Of a stretch of 64,000 nt of DNA, positions 27,539 through 36,800 are shown piece after piece. Source of the stretch: Lasioglossum baleicum. Lineage: Eukaryota > Arthropoda > Insecta > Hymenoptera > Halictidae. The notes beneath the pieces are model-generated. The model had not been told where the DNA came from. It made no database searches and worked only from the letters and a program-made list of their open reading frames with translations. The stretch covers positions 310,001 to 374,000 of the forward strand of contig NW_027469113.1 of NCBI RefSeq assembly GCF_051020765.1, read 5' to 3'. Position numbers and translations under genes: made by a program. Within the stretch, counting starts at the first letter, position 1. Each line of letters opens with the position of its first letter.

Positions 27539-30359
27539 CTGTCAACGCGAATGTGGTGTCTTCAGATTCCACCATATATAGTGTTGGTGAGAACTTTGTC
27601 TTTGTAGAAACTCTGGTAGCTAGTCCTTCGTAGAGAACGTCGTAGCTATTGAACTTGCAGTAATCGTTGGGAACGACGTCCCAGAATGTATGTCCATCTT
27701 GCGTATCAAGGCAGCTTCCTTTTGTGAAGGAGCATATTTGTCCTGACTGTAGATGGATCTGACCTGTAGAGAGCTTCACTGTTGCTGTGTAGTCCCTCAG
27801 GGTTATTCGAACAATGGCCTGTACAACGACACTGGTCCAAGTGCCGAATGGGTCGTTGTACGTTGTTCCCGCGCATTGCCCGTTATTTTGAAGTTCTCCC
27901 GCCAATGTGAGGCTGCGGGATGTAGTAGAATTGGGCTGGACTCCCGTGACCTGGGCGGTCGGAGTGATGAGGATTGTTCCGGTCTTCTGCAACTCGGAAC
28001 AGGTTTCACTGGTGGTTGCCAGTAAATATTCCTGTCGTCCGTTCGTGACGATGGAAACATGTGAGTGCATGCCACAATAGAATATCGTGCGGTCGATTTC
28101 TATGTGGCACTGGATTACTCTCGTCTGAGTAAATTCTGCTAGTTGTAGCAATTGGATTTTTACTGAGTCCTCCGTGGGCTTGATTTCTTCAGGCTCGCAA
28201 TCAGGAATATCGATGATGGAGAACGTTGTCGTGTTCAGTGTAGATCCTCCACAATCGTATCCGATGAGGGTGTACACTCGCGTGGCTATAGAGAGTAAGA
28301 TGGCAACTTGGATCGGCTGCATGATTACAGTTTCGTGTGTGTCTAAGGACTGACGGTCCTCTGAGGCGATTGCTGCTTCGGAGGAGCGGTGTTGCGATGT
28401 GATATGCTGATCTTCCAGTGGTGGAAGGAGATTTTGCTGACCAGAGGTTTCGTATTTCGCTCGTTTAATCTGGTAGGGGTATCTGTTATCGCGAGGGTAC
28501 TCGGATTTATATCTCTTTCTTGCTGACGCGTATTTCGCTGTAGCGCAGAGATTAATTTTATCGTATTTGTTTCGCTTCGCATGGCAACGTGCAGATGGAA
28601 GTTGAAAGGAATCGAGTTTCTGTGGATCATCAAAGATATGATTTCGAAGTAAGTTATGAAGTTCTTTTACTTTGGAGGCTTTGATATCCTTCTCTGGTTT
28701 AGAACTGTCACTGGATTTATTGTGCAATATAGAACAGACCTGCTTACATATGGGTCTTGAAGATCTTTGATTGTCATAGGAATGGAGTTGGTCTTGGAAT
28801 TGATCGGGCTGGTTACCGGGGTTAGAATAATGATCGGGCTGGTTACCGGAGTTAGTATAAGAATCGGGCTGGTTACCGGAGTTAGTATAATGATCGGGCT
28901 GGTTACCGGAGTTAGTATGAGAATCGGGCTGGTTACCGGAGTTAGTATAATGATCGGGCTGGTTACCGGAGTTAGAATAAGAATCGGGCTGGTTACCGGA
29001 GTTAGAATAAGAATCGGGCTGGTTACCGGAGTTAGTATAAGAATCGGGCTGGTTACCGGAGTTAGTAATGTCGGGATGGTTACCGAATGCGTCGGGATGA
29101 TACCCGGAAGTAGAATGGTCGGGATGGTTACCGAATACGTCGGGATGGTTCCCGGAATTAGAAAGGTCGGGATGGTTACCGAATACGTCGGGATGGTTCC
29201 CGGAATTAGAAAGGTCGGGATGGTTACCGAATGCGTCGGGATAGTTCCCGGAATTAGATAGGTCGGAGGAGTACGACTCGATTTCTTCCATCTCCAATGG
29301 GGGCAATCGAAATGAAACTCTTTCCGACGAGGTGTTAAAACACCGGAGGCTCGCTTTGCCTTTACGATTGGTGACGACGCAGTCACCCAGGAATACATCC
29401 GGCGCTACGTTAACACGGCGGATATATCCCTGTTTAGGTCCTTCGACGTCGACCGCTATGCACGCAACGGTACGAGGTTCGAGGACGAATTCTTCGGATT
29501 TCGGAGGAGTCTTTGTTCGGACTCGATCCTCACGCTCCACGATCCGACTTCTCGCAGTGTACTCCGATATCTCTCGAGTCTCCTTCGATTCCGGCCGGCT
29601 TTTCACGGCGTTTTTCTCTAGGGAGTACTCGATCGAATCCCGAGGAGGCATTGAAATAACCTCCGTCACCGGGGCTCTGCAAGGTCTGACCGCGGGTGCA
29701 CGAGGATTTGAGGAAGACACTCGAACGTTCCTTGCCGAATGTTCCTCACGCTTGGCGGCTGGAGTTTTAACGAGATCGTTGGTCATAGACGAAGGCATTG
29801 AAATAACCTCTGCTGCCAATTTATCGCGAGGCTCAGCCGTGGGCGCGCAAGGGTTCGAGAAGGGAACCCGAATGTTTCCTATCATAATGTATTCATTCGC
29901 AAAGGAGATCTCGGCTCCTGTTCTGAAGAAGGGAGAACCGAGGATTCCGTCGATGTTAATTGGGAAGTTTTCTTCCAAGACATGAAATTCAATAGGGTTT
30001 TGACCCTGTAAGTGTATTTTAATTTGACCGAGAGTTGGAATGGATCCCTCGGTTATTCCTTGGACTTCTATAGTGTTCGTATGATCTATAGGTAGATTTG
30101 GTTCTAGACTTGACGCACGAATTAAATTGATCTCCGAACCCGTGTCCAACAAAAATTCACACTTCTTTTGTAATTGAGGGGCGGAGATTTTTACGCGCGG
30201 GATTGGTGAGTCTGCAGCAAGATTTACTGCTGAGACGAATCGTCGGACTGGTCGTTCGTCCGGATAGCTGTTTGGGTGCGGGCTGTAGTTTGAGTTGAAG
30301 ATGCGGCCTCCCGCCTGGGGTTGGCTTCGGTCGGGAGGCCGGACTCGTTTCCCGACCTC
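27539..30359 (-). pseudogene. B2 protease-linker-Env frame, upstream part (split by A3)
   Basis: Open from 30359, in the -1 frame to gag (overlap 30224-30359). It codes a retropepsin (LLDTGSE, later GILGSPF), a linker, the coding minisatellite, a basic segment, and from an ATG at 28322 an Env with a signal peptide followed by the GYDCGGS motif. It is interrupted by A3 within the ectodomain and continues at 17925-16618. No RT, RNase H or integrase lies between protease and Env. The reading matches B3 exactly. Confidence 0.9.
28794..29255 (-). repeat. Coding minisatellite in B2: 4 x 48 bp + 9 x 30 bp
   Basis: Same unit types as in B1 but a different copy number; same array as B3. Confidence 0.93.
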
Positions 30360-31582
30360 CTATTATTATTAAAAGCGCGCTTACGGCACTCGTGAATATC
30401 GTGCCCGGGGACTTTGCAGTAGTTGCAAAATTTGTTAGAGCTTGAAGGGCGATCTGTGCGACCATCGCGGTACGTGTTTTGATCGCGAGGATTATTTTCC
30501 CATCGCCGTTGCGGCGTCGGGGAGCGATAAGAGTCCCGGTTTGAGTTTCTTGAGGACTGCTGAGACGAGTCCGGTCTGTTATCGCGGCGTTCCTGAGTTC
30601 GCTCTGGAATGTCACGAGCGGACTCGTACGTGGAACGCGGGCGATACGGCCGGTTATCAGAGAAGCTGACTCGTTTTTCTTCGCGGATCAGTTCTCGTCG
30701 ACGAGTCTGGTCTGACTCATACTGCCTGTAAGCAGAGATGGCTGCTTCGAAAACAGTGGCAGGATTTCGCGAAGGGCAATGAAGCACTTCGGCACGCAGC
30801 TGGGGAAGGAGACCTCGTAGAAAACAATCTACTACGAAGCGATCTAGTTCTTCGTAATCAAGGCCAATATCTGTGGCATCTTGAATCGCGGTTCGAAGGT
30901 CTTTAACGCGATTGATGAAGTCTAGGATGTGCTCGTTTGGAGCTTGGAGTACACTCGCGAGATCGCCACGGTACTGGTCAACGAATTTGTATGGGCCCAG
31001 TACTGTTCGTAATTTCTCGCATAGTGCAGAAATTGTGAATATGTGCTGGCCTTCTATAGCGGCATAAGCACGATCGTGGAGTTTATTGCAGAGCAATTTC
31101 GTGAGGGCACGCTCTGCAGTGGCCGGTACGGTGTCACGCGCGCGTTTGCATGCACGTATGAATTGTAGGACGGAAGACGAAGTTCCGTCGAATCTAGGGA
31201 CAAGCTCGGCGGCTTGTTTTAGAGCGAAATTGCCAGTAGGTTCATACTGTGGGATTTCGCGTGGCTCTGGCGGTGAAGGTTCCCGCATATTAGAGACGTT
31301 ACTAGGGCCTGGTGTAGGCGATTGTTGACGTAGGCTTTGACTCGTGATTTGGATGTTATGAAGCTCTTTTCGTATTTCGTCGAGCATATTCTTTTGGTTT
31401 TGTGCGTCTTCTTCATATTTGAGACGCAATTTGTCAATAAAATCAGTTTCTTCTTTGAGATATTGCTCTCTACGGGCGAGGTCTTGTGCGTATAGGAGTA
31501 GCTCTTCCTCGGTCATTGGGGGAAGGTCTGCGTTAGGATCTGCTTGGAGATCCCTTTGAGATCGCGTGATAGGGCGAGACAT
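30224..31582 (-). CDS. gag: Gag polyprotein of B2
   Basis: 452 aa from an ATG at 31582, 91 nt after the primer site. It has a helical N-terminus (about 20-80), a central Gag domain clearly homologous to the A Gag (RFDGTSSSVLQFIRACKRAR corresponds to TFDGTNIPVLQFTRACQRAR), an arginine-rich tail, and a CCHC knuckle at 386-399 (CNYCKVPGHDIHEC). It packages RNA and forms the core by family knowledge. This is the only uninterrupted B Gag in the window. Confidence 0.94.
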   Translation of the reverse strand: MSRPITRSQRDLQADPNADLPPMTEEELLLYAQDLARREQYLKEETDFIDKLRLKYEEDAQNQKNMLDEIRKELHNIQITSQSLRQQSPTPGPSNVSNMREPSPPEPREIPQYEPTGNFALKQAAELVPRFDGTSSSVLQFIRACKRARDTVPATAERALTKLLCNKLHDRAYAAIEGQHIFTISALCEKLRTVLGPYKFVDQYRGDLASVLQAPNEHILDFINRVKDLRTAIQDATDIGLDYEELDRFVVDCFLRGLLPQLRAEVLHCPSRNPATVFEAAISAYRQYESDQTRRRELIREEKRVSFSDNRPYRPRSTYESARDIPERTQERRDNRPDSSQQSSRNSNRDSYRSPTPQRRWENNPRDQNTYRDGRTDRPSSSNKFCNYCKVPGHDIHECRKRAFNNNRRSGNESGLPTEANPRREAASSTQTTARTQTAIRTNDQSDDSSQQ

Positions 31583-31673
31583 TTTGAAAGATATAAATGG
31601 GATTTAAGAAATGTGAACTTCGCACTGACACGCGTCGGGGCTTATTAATGCAAATATCGGCGACCACTTCGAT

Positions 31674-31691
31674 GTCCTACCGACTGCGCCA
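31674..31691 (-). other. Primer binding site, B2 (tRNA-Ser)
   Basis: Reads TGGCGCAGTCGGTAGGAC on the minus strand, four bases (AATT) after the LTR. By my knowledge of insect tRNA-Ser it is complementary over 17 of 18 bases. Confidence 0.8.
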
Positions 31692-31695
31692 AATT

Positions 31696-31865
31696 TGTCA
31701 CGTCCGTCACTGTGTTTTTGTTACAGGTACCAAGAGAGAGAAAAGGATGGTACTCAAGAACAGTGACAGACGGACGGTGGAGATATGAAGATTAATTGTG
31801 GAGTGGTCTTTCGTGCCGAGACAGCCGCGGGCTGTCATATGCACTAGGACAACCGATATTGCTAT
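31696..31865 (-). repeat. 170-bp duplication of the B LTR terminus
   Basis: This unit starts TGTCACGTCCG and ends GCTAT; a second, diverged unit starts with the same bases at 31866. The first unit is of the 14579 type, the second has a 9-bp deletion and other changes. The LTR at 47343 carries the same duplication (47343-47512); the one at 14579 does not. Confidence 0.85.
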
Positions 31866-32175
31866 TGTCACGTCCGTCACTGTGTTTTTGTTACAGGTAC
31901 CAGGAGAGAGAAAAGAGAACAGTGACAGACGGACGGTTGAGATATGAAGATTAAAATGAGGAGTGGTCTTTCGTGCCGAGACAGCCGCGGGCTGTCATAT
32001 GCACTAGGACAACCGATATTGCTATGGATGCAGTCAAGAAGAGAACGTCCGACGCGGTTACAAGAAGTGTCCCGACAAGAATCACGCGCGAGATGATGCA
32101 ACGAGAACGGTGAGTTTACAGGATTCGGCAATTATACAAGACATTATACGACTCACCGCAATGCTGTATTAACGC

Positions 32176-32694
32176 CTAATAATATTGTTGCAGCAGGAAC
32201 TGGCGGTACTGGCAGTAGGTGTCGTACATCGGGTCTTCTATACAGATGTCCTCGAGGTGGGGAAGATCTGGCAGAGTTGCTGCTGCTCGGTTCGGGACGA
32301 CATTAGTGGCCTTGGATGCTGGCCGCAAGACGACACGTTGATGAGCTGGCAGAGGAACGTCACGGATGATTCGGCAACGGACCCTGGGAACGATGATCGT
32401 GTCTCGGCTGTCGTCGTCGTCGGCTATGTCGATCACCTCTGGACAATCGACCGGATGTAGAACTGGCGTCGGAGCTCGCGAGAGGTCCGCGTGGTTGACC
32501 TCTTTAGGAGGGTTGCAAGGGCAACCGTATACAGAAACGTAATCGGACGCGTCACACGGAATGTGCTCGGTGGTTCCCAGAAGTTCTGTCCACTCGGTAG
32601 TGGCAATGATTTGATCGAGCACCGCTTTATTTCTCAACGCGCGTCTCAATTTAGCAAGTTGATACTTGCGTCCCGCTCGACGTGGGCGTCGCAT
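32176..32694 (-). CDS. Open frame inside the B LTR, 172 aa (shared LTR)
   Basis: Homologous to 14899-15414 with one extra aspartate codon in the VIDIADDDDS stretch and several substitutions. It lies between the U3 promoter region and gag, so it could be the first frame on the B RNA. A GCG/GTGAGT donor-like site lies just after its stop (32156-32151). Function unknown. Confidence 0.45.
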   Translation of the reverse strand: MRRPRRAGRKYQLAKLRRALRNKAVLDQIIATTEWTELLGTTEHIPCDASDYVSVYGCPCNPPKEVNHADLSRAPTPVLHPVDCPEVIDIADDDDSRDTIIVPRVRCRIIRDVPLPAHQRVVLRPASKATNVVPNRAAATLPDLPHLEDICIEDPMYDTYCQYRQFLLQQYY

Positions 32695-33554
32695 AGGTAA
32701 GGAATAGTAATGACGGAATATTAATAAGATAATGAAAATGAACTTCCATTTGTTATTAACCTTTTTGGTAGTTAACTCGCTTCACGTCTATAGTGGCGGC
32801 TCAGCGTTTCCACTGCGCACTTTAGACCAATTCTAGACGTGGCACGAGAACTTCTCTATGACTCGCTTCAAATTCCTTATTGGCGGCTCAGCGTTTCCAC
32901 TGCGCACTTTAGACCAAGTCCGGATATGTCACGAGTTTAATATATTCGATGCAAGAACTGAATTGGAAGATGGTGTTGAACTAACACAAGAATAACAAGA
33001 TCGAAGCACTGGTATAACAACGATATATTAAATAAGAACTGGTAAGTACACTGGTATACAATATGTAAGTAGTATTATAATAGGAGTAGTAATTGGATTA
33101 ATGAATAATGGATATAGTAATATGTTGTAGGAATAATGTATGAGAATTAGGACTTGAGTTGAGTTGAGCCAGAGTTGGAATTGGAATTGGAATTAGGAGT
33201 GAAGGATCGACACACTTCACTTTCGCGGAGCTAGACTGTACACGTCTGCTCTTGAAGTCGGAAGAAGCCGGACTGGCACGTCCGTGCGAGTCGCTGGCCG
33301 AAGGCGGACCGCTCGAGTCGCGAGATGGAGGCGGACTGATGCAAGCGTTCGCTCTGCCTTGCCTCCTTCGGTCGGAGTGGGGATAGCTGACGCTGCAGTC
33401 TCTTTGTTCTTCAGTCGTCGGAGTGGGAGAACTGCTGACGCAGCAGCGTCTTTGCTCCCGGGGACTGCACGTGCATTTCTGCTGACGCTGCAGTCTCGTG
33501 GCTGTCCTATTGCCCTCTACGAGCGTGGGACTGCTGATGCAGCAGTCTTTGGAC

Positions 33555-33592
33555 TTCTCGACGTTTCTAGAAGCTTCTAGATGCTTCCAGAG
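33555..33592 (-). promoter_or_regulatory. Heat-shock-element-like array in shared B LTR
   Basis: Identical to the array at 16275-16312. Confidence 0.6.
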
Positions 33593-33831
33593 TGATGCAA
33601 TACTTTATTGCATTATGTGTCGTGGTGATGGGTTGAAACTGAGGTAAGGTGTTGATCAAGGTGAAGTTATGGTGATGGGTAGAGACGGAGATAAGGATTA
33701 GAACAATAGAATAATGAGATCTTAATACTATGCTCTTATGTCTAGGGGACGGTGTATGGATCTTATGCAGATCAGACCTTGTATACATAGTGTGTGTACA
33801 AGGCCAACGTCGTACATCGGACGACGTAACA

Positions 33832-33839
33832 CCTCCCAA
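33832..33839 (-). other. Polypurine tract of B3
   Basis: TTGGGAGG before the shared LTR. Confidence 0.7.
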
Positions 33840-33897
33840 CGCGGAAAAGAAATTTCTTACAAGGAAGAAATTTCTCGCTCAACACTCGATCACACAC

Positions 33898-36800
33898 TCA
33901 TTCATGCGACGCATCGTCCGGAGGTACTCCGCGCAGGGAGCACAGTTCTCGGCGAGTATTTCCTATATTTGTACGAAACACTGGTCGCACTGAAATGTTG
34001 TCGGTGTCGGCACGTGGGGCTGGGGCTGGTTTTGTAATGTCCGACAAGTCGTATTCGCAATGTTCATTTTTCGACTGTCTTTTCTCGGGGTTTAGGGTGG
34101 GTGGGGAATCACTTTGTTCACTAATACTTTCACTTGCACTTTTCCTGTATCTTGCTGCATACGTGTAAGTATTGTCCTTTTGCTTCAGGAAGATGAAGAA
34201 TCTTGTGAGGGAGCTCCATACGGCGACTGCTAGATGCAAACTCCATCCGTAAAGTGAGTGCAATGCAATACCATTGATTATGGTACTTATGATAGTTTTT
34301 ATTGTTCGGATTGCTATATATATTCCTAGCACTCCGGCACTGATTGAACCAAATGTGGTGAATCCTGACCACAGTTTTTGTGCTGTTGACTCCGCTATCT
34401 GTTGCAGGGAGTTTTCGTCAAGCAGGTTGAACATATTAACGTTTCCTGTTGCGTAATCTCTGCCGGATGCTCCTTGGGCGATAGAATTTATTACGGCCAC
34501 TCTTTCCACTGGAAACATGATGTGGTCCTGTAGTTTGTTGAGATCCTCTTGGGAATAGATTCCGCCTGTTGCGATATTTGTTGGATCCACGTACTTCCAC
34601 GTGGGTTTGATGAGCGGTTGTAATGTTGCTGGGGCAACGGTCTCTGTGAGTGACGGCGTTAAACGATACCAAAATCCGTTTATTTTGTAGAGAGGCGGCA
34701 GGAGTTCATTGCACGGCTTTTCTGTACCTGTGGCAACTATAATATGATCTCCTGGCTTTAAGAACTTGGAAGAATTCTGGTAAGTGATCGGAAGTTCATC
34801 GAAACACTTATCCGTTTTCCGAACTTGTACGGTTACTGGAATGCACTTTATAATATGCACCACTTCTCCAGCTGGAACTGCGACGAATCCTGGTTCTCGC
34901 ATAATGGCAGCTGCTATTTCTTCCGGTGATGAGTGTAACATCGTTAGTGCGTTTTGAAGGACCTGTTTCTCCAGTTCGCACTTTTGCCGGATGACATCCT
35001 GGTACAACTGGGTAAGTTGACTCTTCAGATGTTTTTCTACGTAGATGAACTTACTATTCACGTAGGTGAATATGTCCAGATTGCTTACTATGGTGTGAGT
35101 GCGTTCCTTGAATTTACCGGACAAACTTGTATCCAGAATAAAGAGCTTGGGGTGCTCCGTGCGAATAATAATATAACCGCAAATTGATGTACGACCAGAT
35201 TCTGTCAACGCGAATGTGGTGTCTTCAGATTCCACCATATATAGTGTTGGTGAGAACTTTGTCTTTGTAGAAACTCTGGTAGCTAGTCCTTCGTAGAGAA
35301 CGTCGTAGCTATTGAACTTGCAGTAATCGTTGGGAACGACGTCCCAGAATGTATGTCCATCTTGCGTATCAAGGCAGCTTCCTTTTGTGAAGGAGCATAT
35401 TTGTCCTGACTGTAGATGGATCTGACCTGTAGAGAGCTTCACTGTTGCTGTGTAGTCCCTCAGGGTTATTCGAACAATGGCCTGTACAACGACACTGGTC
35501 CAAGTGCCGAATGGGTCGTTGTACGTTGTTCCCGCGCATTGCCCGTTATTTTGAAGTTCTCCCGCCAATGTGAGGCTGCGGGATGTAGTAGAATTGGGCT
35601 GGACTCCCGTGACCTGGGCGGTCGGAGTGATGAGGATTGTTCCGGTCTTCTGCAACTCGGAACAGGTTTCACTGGTGGTTGCCAGTAAATATTCCTGTCG
35701 TCCGTTCGTGACGATGGAAACATGTGAGTGCATGCCACAATAGAATATCGTGCGGTCGATTTCTATGTGGCACTGGATTACTCTCGTCTGAGTAAATTCT
35801 GCTAGTTGTAGCAATTGGATTTTTACTGAGTCCTCCGTGGGCTTGATTTCTTCAGGCTCGCAATCAGGAATATCGATGATGGAGAACGTTGTCGTGTTCA
35901 GTGTAGATCCTCCACAATCGTATCCGATGAGGGTGTACACTCGCGTGGCTATAGAGAGTAAGATGGCAACTTGGATCGGCTGCATGATTACAGTTTCGTG
36001 TGTGTCTAAGGACTGACGGTCCTCTGAGGCGATTGCTGCTTCGGAGGAGCGGTGTTGCGATGTGATATGCTGATCTTCCAGTGGTGGAAGGAGATTTTGC
36101 TGACCAGAGGTTTCGTATTTCGCTCGTTTAATCTGGTAGGGGTATCTGTTATCGCGAGGGTACTCGGATTTATATCTCTTTCTTGCTGACGCGTATTTCG
36201 CTGTAGCGCAGAGATTAATTTTATCGTATTTGTTTCGCTTCGCATGGCAACGTGCAGATGGAAGTTGAAAGGAATCGAGTTTCTGTGGATCATCAAAGAT
36301 ATGATTTCGAAGTAAGTTATGAAGTTCTTTTACTTTGGAGGCTTTGATATCCTTCTCTGGTTTAGAACTGTCACTGGATTTATTGTGCAATATAGAACAG
36401 ACCTGCTTACATATGGGTCTTGAAGATCTTTGATTGTCATAGGAATGGAGTTGGTCTTGGAATTGATCGGGCTGGTTACCGGGGTTAGAATAATGATCGG
36501 GCTGGTTACCGGAGTTAGTATAAGAATCGGGCTGGTTACCGGAGTTAGTATAATGATCGGGCTGGTTACCGGAGTTAGTATGAGAATCGGGCTGGTTACC
36601 GGAGTTAGTATAATGATCGGGCTGGTTACCGGAGTTAGAATAAGAATCGGGCTGGTTACCGGAGTTAGAATAAGAATCGGGCTGGTTACCGGAGTTAGTA
36701 TAAGAATCGGGCTGGTTACCGGAGTTAGTAATGTCGGGATGGTTACCGAATGCGTCGGGATGATACCCGGAAGTAGAATGGTCGGGATGGTTACCGAATA

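Larger units (their letters stand above)
14579..33831 (-). mobile_element. Family B element B2, env type, member of tandem array
   Basis: Minus strand. Its 5' LTR is 31696-33831 (shared with B3), its 3' LTR 14579-16551. The interior of 5527 bp (without A3 and one CTGT) holds gag and a protease-linker-Env frame, and no RT, RNase H or integrase. A3 is inserted in env. B2 and B3 interiors have the same length and the same translations wherever both can be read. Confidence 0.92.
31696..33831 (-). repeat. B LTR shared by B2 and B3 (2136 bp, mosaic)
   Basis: It has interior sequence on both sides: gag side left, env side right. Its U3 half (33153-33831) matches the LTR at 14579-16551, and its U5 half (31696-33137) matches the LTR at 47343-49479, including a 170-bp terminal duplication (31696-31865). 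Heat-shock-like element 33555-33592; 37-bp direct repeat 32794-32830 and 32881-32917. Confidence 0.93.

Noticed and set aside
28767..29261. Long plus-strand frame with LIGLVTGV repeats
   Set aside because: It is the antisense shadow of the coding minisatellite; a period divisible by three keeps it open.
31674..31691. tRNA-like sequences next to LTRs
   Set aside because: Only 18 nt complementary to tRNA 3' ends; these are primer sites, not tRNA genes.
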